IMG/VR virus record: IMGVR_UViG_3300035181_000471
Span: 157,218-221,217 of that record
Reading direction: 5' to 3' (one strand)
DNA: 64,000 nucleotides
Source: a virus
Below the pieces are notes generated by a model. It was not told where the DNA came from, searched no databases, and worked only from the letters and a program-made list of their open reading frames with translations. The position numbers and the translations under genes were made by a program. Below, in pieces: positions 1 through 8,823 of this stretch; position 1 is the stretch's first letter, and the number at the start of each line of letters is the position of its first letter.

Positions 1-2
1 CT

Positions 3-332
3 TGTCCTAAATGCGGAGCCGAAGCCGCATACCTAGCAATCCCCACCAGTATTTCTCTTGGAAGATCCACATTTTCTGAAGCTCCAATTGATGTAATGAT
101 TGGAAAAGATTCAGATAGGCGCTGGGAAGACATCAATAAGAGGCAAGAAGTCCGAGACAAGGTAAGAAAAGAAACTGGATCACAAGGTCTTTCCATGACC
201 GGAAGAGGGGAGTTCACTCCTGTAACCGAGGATACCAAAGCCAAGAGAGCCGAAAGTGTGGAAGTTTTGTCTCAGTCGGGGCATAAGCAAACCTTCGATT
301 CTCCAGCCGATCAGAAAATCCTAGGAGCATAA
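3..332 (+). CDS. Zinc-ribbon protein, 5' end outside window
   Basis: The reading frame is open from the first bases of the window, so the gene starts upstream; the visible part is about 109 residues. It begins with a CPKCG knuckle, the second half of a C-x2-C zinc ribbon of the kind seen in FmdB-like small phage proteins. The rest is charged and low in hydrophobics (a segment 'RRWEDINKRQEVRDKVRKE'), suggesting a flexible basic/acidic tail. It ends about 100 bases before the tail sheath gene. No function can be assigned; a zinc-binding role is inferred only from the CxxC pair. Confidence 0.6.
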   Translation, partial: CPKCGAEAAYLAIPTSISLGRSTFSEAPIDVMIGKDSDRRWEDINKRQEVRDKVRKETGSQGLSMTGRGEFTPVTEDTKAKRAESVEVLSQSGHKQTFDSPADQKILGA

Positions 333-430
333 GTGGAAGAGAATTAAACTTTCTAATCCTTATTTTGAACGAAATCTATCTAAGGGCTTTTGGAAAATAG
401 TCGCAAATTAGACCTCAAGGGAGAAAAAAC

Positions 431-3400
431 ATGGCACTTTTCGATCAGTACACAGAACCAGGAGTCTACACCCGTGAATCGGCGGACGCTCCTGGTGTCA
501 TCCTATTCGGTGACCTTCGTATTCCTATCTTCATCGGAGAGGGAGTCGAGGAATTCACCAATAAGAATGTGACCCTCCACAGAGGTTCTAGTTCTGTGGC
601 CGATGATCTAGTGGTCAAGGAAAACATCACTGACCAGCTTTACAACGAGAGCAACATCTACAGTCCCACTCGCTCCTTCCAGCTAACTTACTTTCCTGTT
701 GTTAAGGGTGATGGAACTGGAACCACCACTTCCCAGCCTACCGACATCACCGTCCTAGCTAACGGAGTTCCAGCCGCCGTAACCTCCCTAAACGGCGTTA
801 CTGGTGAGCTAATGCTCCACGACATCTACGGTGCTGATACCACCCTAGAAGTCACCTACTACTTCAAGCGCAAGGATACTTACTTCGCTAACGAGAATGT
901 GTCTTCTCAGGTTCCTACCTTCGCTACTTGGACACAGCAGGCCAACCTCGTCCTATCGCTAACTAACCCTGGCGCTCTAGGTAACAATGTCACCCTAGCT
1001 CTAACCAAGGTCACTCCCACCTCTGATGCACTAGCTGTGTCTGGTATCGGAACTGACTCCATCTCCATCGAGCTACAGCGCACCGCTAAGGCAATTGCTG
1101 TTGGCCTACCCCTAACCTTCAATGCCGCTGGTAAGACCATCACCAGAGCTACTGGAACTTGGCCTGCTGAGGGTGTTAAGATTGGTGACTCCATCACCCT
1201 ATCCGGTTTCGGAACTTCCGCCAACAACAAGGTTGTGACTGTATCTGGTGTGACTGACACCACCCTAACTGTGGCTGAGGTTCTAACCAACGCTACCACT
1301 GAAGTTGGAACTGTCTCCCTAATCGCAGTCAGATCCCTAACTGACCTAAAGAACCTAGTTCTTTCTGGAATCACCACCCTATCTGCTGGTGACCTAACCG
1401 TTGTTTCTCTAACTTCCGGTTTCGAAAATCTAGGTGCAACCGCCGCTTCCGCCTCCTTCTCCGGTGGTGCTGGACCCTCCTCTAACACCGTCTTTAAGGT
1501 AGCCCACACTCCTATCGTAGATGGTGCCAACGGTGGTGTTGTAACTTCCAACGCCTCTAAGGTTCAGGCTACTGTGAACGGGCTACCTGCTCCTATCGTA
1601 GCTGTTGATGGTCCTAACGGCCTAGTCACTCTAGCCTCCTCCGTGGTTGCTGGACAAACTGTGCTTCTAAGCTACTACTCCAACAACTATCAGGACACCT
1701 ACGAGCTTCTACCCTCTTCCAATGTCACCAGCATCTCTAATGTCGGTTACGGTCCTGACCGTGCTGATTTCGTAAACGGTGTTGATTATGTTCTAGAGAA
1801 CCTAGCTAACGGTTCCAGCCGCATCCAGTGGGGAGCTTCTGCCTCCGTTGCTACCGGAACTTGGACTGCTGGCTTCACTCCTTTCGATGCCTCTGTAGTC
1901 ACTACCACTCTAATTGACGAGAAGGTATACATGCAGCCTGTTCAGGGTGAGGTCAATGGCAAGAACGCCATCTTCACTCTAGCTGACAGCCCTGTTGATG
2001 GTTCTGGCCTCTCCAGAACTACTAACGATCCTGCTCTAGTTCAGATCTACATCGGCGCAAACCCTGTAGCCGCTCTAGCCGCTGGTGCTGTTCGCGTCAT
2101 TCAGGTCGTCGGGGCTAACCGCACTGTCAAGCTCTACAATCCTCCTGCATCTGGAACCGTCTACGCTTCCTACTACAGAAGCGCACTAAACGACCACAGC
2201 TACACCTTAACTGTCGGAACCCCCGGAATCACCGGACAGGGAACCTACAAGATCTCCAATGAGCTAGGTGCTGTTATCGCTCCAATCGTTGCTGGTGCTT
2301 CTGCTGTAAGCGAAGCCGCAAACTTCGCTTCTACCGGAATCGTATGGCCTATCAACAACGCCCTATCCGTTCCCGACCTCTCCACCACTCCTGGTGTAAG
2401 CCCTGATGAAACCATCACTCTCACCTTCCAGGATGACAGCCTTCAGTTCACCGTAACTCCTGCTGTCCAGGCCACTGCCAAGGACACCTCTGGAGCCGGA
2501 ACCAATGCCGCCATTCAGTTCCGCACCACTACCGCTTCTTCCGCTCCTAACGGTGTTGTGACTGTAGTGCTACAGGCTGGTGCTGGCGTTGCTGACGCAG
2601 TTGCCATCACTGGTGGTGGAACCAACGCCATCGTGGTCAACATCCTAAAGAATGGTGGAACTGTCTCCAGAACCCTACAGGAGATCATCAACCTATTCGC
2701 TACTTACCCCACCAGCACCCCCCTTGGTGGATTGATCATCTGCGAAGCCGCTCCTGGATCTGGCCTAAGCCTAACCGCTAACGCTGTTCCTACCTCTGGT
2801 GGCCCCATTGCCTTCACTGGCGGTGTGACTCTTGTTCAGACCCCCTACGCTATCCGCTACAAGGTGACTTCTTCCAGAACCACCACCAACCAGACCGCTG
2901 ATGGAATGGGCCTAACTGGTGGAGTACACACTCCTTCCTACCTCAACTACTCCGGTGGTGGAACTCCTGTAGGAGCCGATGGTTACCTAGATCAGACTTA
3001 CATTGATGCCGCAACTGGTGTCAAGTTCACCATCGTCAACCCAACTGACGCTCTAAGCTTCGGTTACACTTCCCTGCCCTCCCCTTCCTACCACTACCGT
3101 CCAGGTGACACCCTAACCTTCACCGTGAACAAGGCTACTGCTCGTTATACCTCTTCTGTCCCCACCGTCAGCATCCCTGGCCTAAAGGTCAAGGTAGCCT
3201 CTACCTACGGAATGAAGGCCGCTGACACCGCAGTCATCACCACCTACAACAAGGCTGGTAATGAGCCCTCAATCGGTGACTTCTACTATGCAAGCTATAC
3301 CGTGGCTAAGAGCGAGAGTGACATGGGTCTAAAGATCTACACTAACCCTGTAGACGCTTACGCTCAGTACGGTGATCCTAACCCAACCAACAAGCTATCC

Positions 3401-4321
3401 CTAGCTACCCGCCTCTTCACTCAGAATGGTGGACAGATCTTCGGATGCATCCAGGTTGCTAAGGAAGTTGGCCTAGAGACTGCCTCTGACCAGGCTTTCA
3501 TGACCGCAATCGCTTCTCTAGCAACTCCTCTACCCGGCACTGATCGTAAGGCCGATATGATTCAGCCTCTAACCACTTCTCCAGTGGTTGTACAGTATCT
3601 AAATCGTCACCTTCTAACCCAGTCCTCTCAGCGTAACTCTGGAGAAGCCACCGCAGTTTACGGCTTCGACTACTACGCAACCCCCGACACCATGAGAAAC
3701 TCTGCCCGTTCCATTAAGTCTGATCGTATGATCGCCGTTGGAACCCCCGGAGCCATCCTAGAAATTGATGTCGCTGGTAAGACCGCTGAGTTCGCTGTCG
3801 GTGGTGAGTTCCTCGCCGCTGGTATGGTCGGAATGATGATCAACCCCGCAATTGATGTTGCTACCACTCTAACCAGACAGAACCTAGTTGGTTTCAGCCG
3901 ACTCATCAAGAGATACGATGGTCCTACTATGGATCAGATGGCCTCTGACGGTGTTACCTGCATCCAGGAGAACAACGGCGCCTTCCAGGTTCGTCACTGG
4001 ATCACCACTGATAACTCCAGCCCCCTCAAGAGAGAGCCTACTTCTCGCTTGATCGTTGACTACACTCGCAAGATCGTTCGTAGAAACCTAGATCAGTTCA
4101 TTGGTCGTAAGCTAATGCAATCCACCATGAACTCTGTCTCCATCGTAGCCTCCTCTACTCTAAAGGCCCTAGTGGAACAGGAGATCATCGAAGGCTTCAA
4201 GAATCTCGTAATCGAGAGAGATCAGGCCGATCCTACTGTTCTTCATGTGAGGTTCTCCATGAAGCCCATCTTTGCTCTGCTCTACATTGATGTGGCTCTA
4301 ACGGTCTCCACCAAGCTATAA
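431..4321 (+). CDS. Contractile tail sheath protein (oversized)
   Basis: Sheath subunit that polymerises around the tail tube and contracts on infection. The N-terminus 'FDQYTEPGVYTRE' and the C-terminal domain (from about residue 1195, 'DYTRKIVRRNLDQFIGR', ending in a beta strand 'VHVRFSMKPIFALLYIDV'-like segment) match the conserved ends of myovirus sheath proteins. At 1296 residues it is about twice T4 gp18. The extra length is a Thr/Ala/Gly-rich beta region in the middle, which would lie on the outer surface. Residues about 229-296 hold a 'GTWPAEGVKIGDSI' module that recurs in three other proteins of this window. Start chosen at the ATG with a GGGAG box 10 bases upstream. Leucine is coded mostly by CTA. 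A hairpin follows the gene. Confidence 0.93.
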   Translation: MALFDQYTEPGVYTRESADAPGVILFGDLRIPIFIGEGVEEFTNKNVTLHRGSSSVADDLVVKENITDQLYNESNIYSPTRSFQLTYFPVVKGDGTGTTTSQPTDITVLANGVPAAVTSLNGVTGELMLHDIYGADTTLEVTYYFKRKDTYFANENVSSQVPTFATWTQQANLVLSLTNPGALGNNVTLALTKVTPTSDALAVSGIGTDSISIELQRTAKAIAVGLPLTFNAAGKTITRATGTWPAEGVKIGDSITLSGFGTSANNKVVTVSGVTDTTLTVAEVLTNATTEVGTVSLIAVRSLTDLKNLVLSGITTLSAGDLTVVSLTSGFENLGATAASASFSGGAGPSSNTVFKVAHTPIVDGANGGVVTSNASKVQATVNGLPAPIVAVDGPNGLVTLASSVVAGQTVLLSYYSNNYQDTYELLPSSNVTSISNVGYGPDRADFVNGVDYVLENLANGSSRIQWGASASVATGTWTAGFTPFDASVVTTTLIDEKVYMQPVQGEVNGKNAIFTLADSPVDGSGLSRTTNDPALVQIYIGANPVAALAAGAVRVIQVVGANRTVKLYNPPASGTVYASYYRSALNDHSYTLTVGTPGITGQGTYKISNELGAVIAPIVAGASAVSEAANFASTGIVWPINNALSVPDLSTTPGVSPDETITLTFQDDSLQFTVTPAVQATAKDTSGAGTNAAIQFRTTTASSAPNGVVTVVLQAGAGVADAVAITGGGTNAIVVNILKNGGTVSRTLQEIINLFATYPTSTPLGGLIICEAAPGSGLSLTANAVPTSGGPIAFTGGVTLVQTPYAIRYKVTSSRTTTNQTADGMGLTGGVHTPSYLNYSGGGTPVGADGYLDQTYIDAATGVKFTIVNPTDALSFGYTSLPSPSYHYRPGDTLTFTVNKATARYTSSVPTVSIPGLKVKVASTYGMKAADTAVITTYNKAGNEPSIGDFYYASYTVAKSESDMGLKIYTNPVDAYAQYGDPNPTNKLSLATRLFTQNGGQIFGCIQVAKEVGLETASDQAFMTAIASLATPLPGTDRKADMIQPLTTSPVVVQYLNRHLLTQSSQRNSGEATAVYGFDYYATPDTMRNSARSIKSDRMIAVGTPGAILEIDVAGKTAEFAVGGEFLAAGMVGMMINPAIDVATTLTRQNLVGFSRLIKRYDGPTMDQMASDGVTCIQENNGAFQVRHWITTDNSSPLKREPTSRLIVDYTRKIVRRNLDQFIGRKLMQSTMNSVSIVASSTLKALVEQEIIEGFKNLVIERDQADPTVLHVRFSMKPIFALLYIDVALTVSTKL
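1116..1330 (+). repeat. GSW/DGV beta-module, copy 1 (in sheath)
   Basis: Protein-level repeat: hydrophobic strand, then 'T(R)xxGxWxxxGVxIGDxIxxSG', then an N-rich turn and 'TVxxVTxTTLTV'. Related copies lie in the - strand fibre gene (about 26460-26680), the Ig-repeat protein (about 38756-38970) and the Baseplate_J protein (about 46921-47140). Similar modules are, to my recollection, common in tailed-phage structural proteins. Confidence 0.75.
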
Positions 4322-4330
4322 GGAATCAAA

Positions 4331-4360
4331 ATCAGGGGGAGCTTAAAACCTCCCCCTGAT
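4331..4360 (+). terminator. Strong hairpin after sheath gene
   Basis: An 11-bp perfect GC-rich stem (ATCAGGGGGAG / CTCCCCCTGAT) with an 8-base loop, starting 10 bases after the sheath stop codon. It is followed by only a short T stretch (TTTC), so it may attenuate or protect the sheath mRNA rather than fully terminate. The next gene starts 17 bases later. Confidence 0.65.
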
Positions 4361-4376
4361 TTCCTACCGAGGAACT

Positions 4377-4814
4377 ATGAAGATCCATCCCGTTATTCAG
4401 CACTTGAATTCAGTTGTAACTGTCACCCTACAGGCTAGTTTCGTGGGTGATGCAAACGACTCCACTGATAAACAAAGAATTACATCTTATGGTGATCCAA
4501 AGGTTAATATGGCAGGAGATTTCATTGATCCTGTTGGTGGGGTTTTCACTTTCTCATTTCCCGTGTCTGAGTATTACAAGGGAGTGACCACTGAGTTATC
4601 CAATTACTCCGTTAGATTTATGACTCAGCTTCCTGCTGGCGTACCCGGTCAGGTGGCACCGACTCAGGGACCACTCGACTGCATTACCTCAGATCCAATC
4701 CTAGCCGCAACCACATGGTCTACCGTCATGGGAACCAGGATTGGTGCCACCCTTACCACTCTAAGAGCTAAAACTCCAGCCACATTAACCACACTTCCTG
4801 ATGCTACTGTATAA
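4377..4814 (+). CDS. Unknown protein between sheath and tube genes
   Basis: A 145-residue protein of unknown function. It is rich in Thr, Val and Ala with alternating hydrophobic residues, so probably a small all-beta protein; no signal peptide, membrane segment or catalytic motif is seen. It has a good GAGG box 7 bases before its ATG. Its position between the sheath and tube genes makes a minor tail or baseplate component likely, but this is context only. Confidence 0.75.
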   Translation: MKIHPVIQHLNSVVTVTLQASFVGDANDSTDKQRITSYGDPKVNMAGDFIDPVGGVFTFSFPVSEYYKGVTTELSNYSVRFMTQLPAGVPGQVAPTQGPLDCITSDPILAATTWSTVMGTRIGATLTTLRAKTPATLTTLPDATV

Positions 4815-4826
4815 GGAGCTAGAAAA

Positions 4827-6182
4827 ATGCAATCGAATATGATGAGAAAAAGGGCCTTACAAGAAGCCAAGAAGTGTCCTGACTGTGAGAGTCAGGGTCA
4901 TGCTTGTGCAAAACACAACACTGTTGTAAGAGCGTTGGACCTACCTCAGTCTAAGAGTGCCATGCCCTCTAAGGAATATGAACAGGATAAGACCTACCAA
5001 GACAAGGGTTCCGAAACTGATTTACAAGTCAACATTCAAGGTGCCGTTAGTCCTGCTAAGGGAGTACTAGACTACATCAAGCAGAAGCGTGTTGCACTAG
5101 AACAAGTTCTACAAACCAGAGGTGAGGCAGCAGTAGTCACCATGGCTTCTAAAGATCTTGCTGAGACTGTCCCCGGTGTAGCCAACACCAACACCAGCCT
5201 GCTAGGTGGAGTAATCGCCAAATATCTAATCCAACTAACACAGAAGGCCAAAGGCCAGAAGGTGACCCCCGCTTTTAACGACAGCCAATTTCTACAAGAA
5301 ATCGAACCAATCCTAGAAAGGAAACACGCCTCCATGAACACCGCTGGAAAGAACCTAAAAGACAAGTCTGAGGAAGAATTAGAAGAGATGGAATCTTCTG
5401 ATAAGGCCAATAAGACCAAGATGAAGAGACAGCCAGAAGGTGACAAGAAGGCTTCCTCGAAGCTAGCCGCCGAAGGTGGAGCAGAGGACGAAGAAGAGAC
5501 TGAAGAGCAAACTTCTGTTGATTCAGCCGTGGTTGCCCTACTCGATTCCTGTAAGAACGAGTGGACCAATCTAGGTGAGCCTGTCAATCCTTCCACTTGG
5601 CCCAAGGAAATTGAAAGAGCCATTCTCAACCTAAACGACTCTATAATCAAAGCCATTGAGTCAACCGAGAGTAAGCTCATCGAGGGTGAGTTCTACTCTA
5701 AGAATGTTGACGAAGGTGTAAGCTCTGCTGGTGGTGGGTCTGCCATGATGAACGATCTATCTGTAGCTCCCGCTGAAGAAGGTGTAAATGGCGTCACCAA
5801 TGATGAAGTTGTAGAGGAAGCTCCTTTAGACAACGAGATCAAGGCCAAGAAGTCTTCCAAGACTGCCGCCGCTGATATCACCTCCACCGAAACCAAAAAG
5901 GCCCTCAAGTTCGTCGAAGATCTTCAGGAAAAAGTTGCCGCTCTGTTCTTCGACTATAAAAAGACCGTAGAAGCCACTAATAATTCTGCTCTAGTCAAGT
6001 CTGCTGGAGAGGATCTAGTTCGCCTCAAGACCAAGCTCAGCGAAGTAGAGAAGGTAATGAGCAAGCAGTTAACCGTTCTATCCGAGGCCGAGGAGTCCAC
6101 CGAGAAGCAGAACAAAGAAAACGCCAAGTCTTCAAAACAGTCATCCAAGTTTATGGGCCTATCTCTTGCCTCTGAAGAGTAA
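4827..6182 (+). CDS. Unknown acidic coiled-coil-like protein
   Basis: A 451-residue protein very rich in Glu, Lys and Ser. Near the N-terminus (residues 17-30) there is a small Cys/His cluster 'CPDCESQGHACAKH' that could bind zinc. Residues about 180-225 are a low-complexity Glu/Lys stretch, and the last 100 residues are predicted helical with heptad-like spacing ('VRLKTKLSEVEKVMSKQL'). It carries a 'SKTAAADI' segment like the KTA-motifs in other virion genes here. It has a GGAG box and lies between the sheath and tube genes. A virion or assembly-helper role is inferred from position; it does not look like a tape-measure protein. Confidence 0.75.
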   Translation: MQSNMMRKRALQEAKKCPDCESQGHACAKHNTVVRALDLPQSKSAMPSKEYEQDKTYQDKGSETDLQVNIQGAVSPAKGVLDYIKQKRVALEQVLQTRGEAAVVTMASKDLAETVPGVANTNTSLLGGVIAKYLIQLTQKAKGQKVTPAFNDSQFLQEIEPILERKHASMNTAGKNLKDKSEEELEEMESSDKANKTKMKRQPEGDKKASSKLAAEGGAEDEEETEEQTSVDSAVVALLDSCKNEWTNLGEPVNPSTWPKEIERAILNLNDSIIKAIESTESKLIEGEFYSKNVDEGVSSAGGGSAMMNDLSVAPAEEGVNGVTNDEVVEEAPLDNEIKAKKSSKTAAADITSTETKKALKFVEDLQEKVAALFFDYKKTVEATNNSALVKSAGEDLVRLKTKLSEVEKVMSKQLTVLSEAEESTEKQNKENAKSSKQSSKFMGLSLASEE

Positions 6183-6227
6183 TTAAAGGAAACTGCATTT
6201 TAATTTCTATGAAAGAGGAGTAAATAT

Positions 6228-6908
6228 ATGGCAGGCACATCTGACAGCTACCTTTACAGACAAGGCGCTTCCGCCCAAACGAAGTCTGTAATTTCTAGCC
6301 GCTTTAAAATTTTCAGTCATGTCGCTGGAGTGGGTAAGTTCGTGAAGATGGGTGTGACCACCTCCTTCAACATTTCCGAGTCCAAGAACATTGACACCAT
6401 TCGTGGTCTAGGCTATGGCGATCAAATTGCCGAGCTAGTCCCTGGCGTAACCCAGCCTATGTCCTTGACGATCAATCGTCACGCTCTCTACCTAGCCAAT
6501 ATCATGCAGATGTTCGGTTATAAGGCCGGAGCATCTGGACTAGTCCGTTCCCTCAAGCACCACAAGTGGCCCTTCGACATCAAGACCGAGATCGTGTTTT
6601 CTGAGCTAGCTTCAGAAGCCAAGGATACCGGACAGGCTCAGACTGCCGATGTTCCCTCTGAGGGTGGCCTAAACAATCTAGGAAACCCCGGCCTATACGC
6701 CATTGTAACCGTATACGAAGGTTGCTGGATGTCCAACTACTCCACCGCTTATCAGGTTGAGCAGGCCGCTGTATCTGAAGATGTGACTGTAATGGTCTCC
6801 GATGTCTTCGATGCTAACGGTTCCGTCTACGGTGAATTCATTGATTCCGGTCTAAATAAGGGTGATGCCACTGGCCGCTCCTTGAGACTAGCCAACGAAC
6901 CCAGATAA
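6228..6908 (+). CDS. Tail tube protein
   Basis: Forms the inner tube through which DNA passes, stacked inside the sheath. The 226-residue length, the beta-rich composition and the segment 'LVPGVTQPMSLTINRHALY' followed by a helix and 'TIVTVYEGCWMSNYS'-type strands fit tube proteins of large myoviruses, where a long loop and a helix join a beta sandwich. The gene is downstream of the sheath gene with two genes between, has a strong GGAG box, and ends just before a canonical terminator, suggesting high expression. Main alternative is another tail-tube-like structural protein such as an initiator or terminator protein. Confidence 0.82.
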   Translation: MAGTSDSYLYRQGASAQTKSVISSRFKIFSHVAGVGKFVKMGVTTSFNISESKNIDTIRGLGYGDQIAELVPGVTQPMSLTINRHALYLANIMQMFGYKAGASGLVRSLKHHKWPFDIKTEIVFSELASEAKDTGQAQTADVPSEGGLNNLGNPGLYAIVTVYEGCWMSNYSTAYQVEQAAVSEDVTVMVSDVFDANGSVYGEFIDSGLNKGDATGRSLRLANEPR

Positions 6909-6924
6909 CCAACAAAAACCGATG

Positions 6925-6955
6925 AAAGGCCCCTCATAAAATAGAGGGGCCTTTT
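6925..6955 (+). terminator. Rho-independent terminator after tail tube
   Basis: Stem AAAGGCCCCTC / GAGGGGCCTTT of 11 bp with an 8-base A/T loop, followed by a T run. It closes the sheath-tube transcription unit. Confidence 0.92.
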
Positions 6956-6999
6956 TCATAATAAACTGACTATTGCACTCTTTAAGTGAACGGTAGTAT

Positions 7000-7773
7000 A
7001 TGTCAAAAACCAAAATAGCCGACATCAACGACATCATAGAAATCCCTGGGAACAAGCTGTTCGACAACGGTCTTTGTGTAGATGCTGGTCTACCTCCGCT
7101 TACAGATAGTGCAGAAGGCACGGTAGTTGTAAGCTCCCTACTCAAGAAAAAGGGGGATTTAAATGAAGAACTCACGAAGAACCGCACTTACTACGACAAG
7201 ACTTACCAGACTGCACCAGGGCGTGATGGCGGTAACCCATTTGCTTCAAAACGAAATGAAGAGGATCAGTTACAGACTCAAGCAGACCCGCAGACGCATG
7301 ATCATAAACCTCTCCGTTCTTCTGAGGATAAGGCGTGGATGGGATCTATGGGCATAAAGCAATCGGAGTACCATAAAGATCCCGATGAGCTTCCCCCTAG
7401 GGAAGACCTTAGAAACTATAGTGCTGAGGGGATCAAGAAAGAAGTTCTAGAAGAAGATCGTGATTTAGAGAAAACCTCCTCCTTATTAATTGGATCATTC
7501 AATCATACCGTTGATACAAAAAGAGCCGCTGTAAAAGTTGCATCTGTAAAATCGTTAAGAGCATTCGTAACTCCTACTAATATCAAGATTCACGACCAAC
7601 ATCTAGTTGTCAATCTTCCAAGAACTGCCTCTCGTGACATCGAGTTTGATTCCAAGAAGCTATCCGCTATCGAAAATGAAATCTCCAGGGCTTTAAATGT
7701 GAGAGCTAAATACGCTCATTTTATGGTGTCCTCGTCCTATGACGGTGTGGCGTTGGAGTTTCTCTTATGCTAA
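7000..7773 (+). CDS. Unknown protein at start of head module
   Basis: A 257-residue protein, not recognised. The middle is highly charged and Pro/Asp/Glu-rich (likely disordered), and the C-terminal 90 residues look like a small alpha/beta domain ending 'AHFMVSSSYDGVALEFLLC'. The start has no clear Shine-Dalgarno box; the sequence before it is 'CGGTAGTAT', so initiation may be weak. It is the first gene after the tube terminator and its stop codon is embedded in the start of the next small gene (ATGCTAA), which implies translational coupling. Confidence 0.72.
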   Translation: MSKTKIADINDIIEIPGNKLFDNGLCVDAGLPPLTDSAEGTVVVSSLLKKKGDLNEELTKNRTYYDKTYQTAPGRDGGNPFASKRNEEDQLQTQADPQTHDHKPLRSSEDKAWMGSMGIKQSEYHKDPDELPPREDLRNYSAEGIKKEVLEEDRDLEKTSSLLIGSFNHTVDTKRAAVKVASVKSLRAFVTPTNIKIHDQHLVVNLPRTASRDIEFDSKKLSAIENEISRALNVRAKYAHFMVSSSYDGVALEFLLC

Positions 7774-7877
7774 ACCGAGCTAAACTAAGTTCCAGGATCT
7801 ACTCTGATGATTATAGGGCTAGAATGAAAGTAGCCCCAAAACTTAGAAGGGAAAGAGAAGCCCTCTTGAAAGTGTAA
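7767..7877 (+). CDS. Small basic peptide, translationally coupled
   Basis: A 36-residue open frame starting at an ATG that overlaps the stop of the preceding gene by seven bases (ATGCTAA) and ending two bases before the protease gene. The product is basic and Arg-rich ('RARMKVAPKLRREREALLK') and would be one helix. Tight packing on both sides is the main support. It could be a small scaffold- or protease-associated peptide; no function can be stated. Confidence 0.6.
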   Translation: MLNRAKLSSRIYSDDYRARMKVAPKLRREREALLKV

Positions 7878-7879
7878 CC

Positions 7880-8743
7880 ATGCCAATCAACAAAACCGCA
7901 ACAGCCGTGTTAACTGACCCAATCTATTCTTTGAATGATTGGAACAAGCTTCATGGGCCAAAAGCCTTCGGCCAGAAGACCGCAGGCTTCAGCAAATTTG
8001 CTGGCAATACCTCCAAGTATCTTCTTTCGCATGTCACCATCATGTCTTCTGTCATGACTGAGAACGAGCCTGATGACTACCTCATCAAGCCTGAGTGTTC
8101 TTATCTAGTCAACCAGAATGAAGATGGTTGGGAAAACGAAGTTCTCAAGATGTCCTACAGATCCTTCGTAGGAGCTTTTAACTTCCTTGAACACATGCAG
8201 AACAGAAAGCAATCCAAAGGTCACATTATCGACTCCGTTCTCAGAAAGATCAGCATCACTGGGGATGTCTGGGTCTATTTCGTAGATCTCTTGGTTGCAA
8301 CTGACCTAGCTCACGAAAAGCTTGTGAGTCAGATCAGAAATGGCGAAGTAAAATATCTCTCGATGGGATGTGTCACCGATCTAGTTATCTGCTCATATTG
8401 TGGACACAGAGTTACTGAGGATGGAAATTACTGCAACCACCTATCATACAATAAGGGGCAGTTCATCCCTGACGACGATGGTGTGTCTAGAAGAGTGGCC
8501 GAGCTTTGTGGTCACAAATCCCTACCCAACGGTGGCGTAAAGTTCGTTGAAGCCTCATGGGTAGAGATTCCCGCTTTCCCTGGAGCCGCTGTAAGAGAAA
8601 TCATTGCAGACTCTTGGGAGGGTCCAAAGACCGCTTACACCAAAGACGCAGAAGAGCTAGGAAGGCGTAAAGCCGCATCTTCATTGATTCTACCCGGAGC
8701 CGATGCTACTGATGCCGCCTTTAATAGATTGCTTATGAGGTAA
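7880..8743 (+). CDS. Prohead maturation protease (T4 gp21-like), with zinc site
   Basis: Predicted serine protease of the herpesvirus/T4 prohead type that cuts scaffold and capsid proteins during head maturation. The family pattern is visible: 'KGHIIDSV' gives the catalytic His (about H115), the strand 'YFVDLLVA' follows, and 'IRNGEVKYLSMGC' contains the nucleophile Ser (about S161) in an S-x-G motif. Directly after it comes a Cys/His group (C171, C174, C185, H187: 'CSYCG...YCNHL') which probably binds zinc and which I recall from proteases of other large phages. The order protease, scaffold, capsid equals T4 genes 21-22-23. The 287-residue length is normal. The N-terminal 40 residues contain a KTA motif and may be a self-cleaved propeptide. 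Confidence 0.8.
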   Translation: MPINKTATAVLTDPIYSLNDWNKLHGPKAFGQKTAGFSKFAGNTSKYLLSHVTIMSSVMTENEPDDYLIKPECSYLVNQNEDGWENEVLKMSYRSFVGAFNFLEHMQNRKQSKGHIIDSVLRKISITGDVWVYFVDLLVATDLAHEKLVSQIRNGEVKYLSMGCVTDLVICSYCGHRVTEDGNYCNHLSYNKGQFIPDDDGVSRRVAELCGHKSLPNGGVKFVEASWVEIPAFPGAAVREIIADSWEGPKTAYTKDAEELGRRKAASSLILPGADATDAAFNRLLMR

Positions 8744-8823
8744 ACTATTAAAGCTATGCAATATTTAAACTTTTAATGTCTTTAAAGAAGAAGTCGAATT
8801 TCAAATAACCAGGAGTCTTCAAC

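Noticed and set aside
907-1551. - strand open frame inside the sheath gene
   Set aside because: Caused by biased codons of the sheath gene; no start signal and composition is not protein-like.
5072-5680. Long - strand open frame of about 200 codons
   Set aside because: It is the antisense of a Glu/Lys-rich gene, giving Ser/Leu-rich nonsense; no ribosome site.
4827-6182. Tape-measure protein
   Set aside because: Too short and too acidic, without the long amphipathic helices and hydrophobic patches expected; no tape-measure gene was found in the window.
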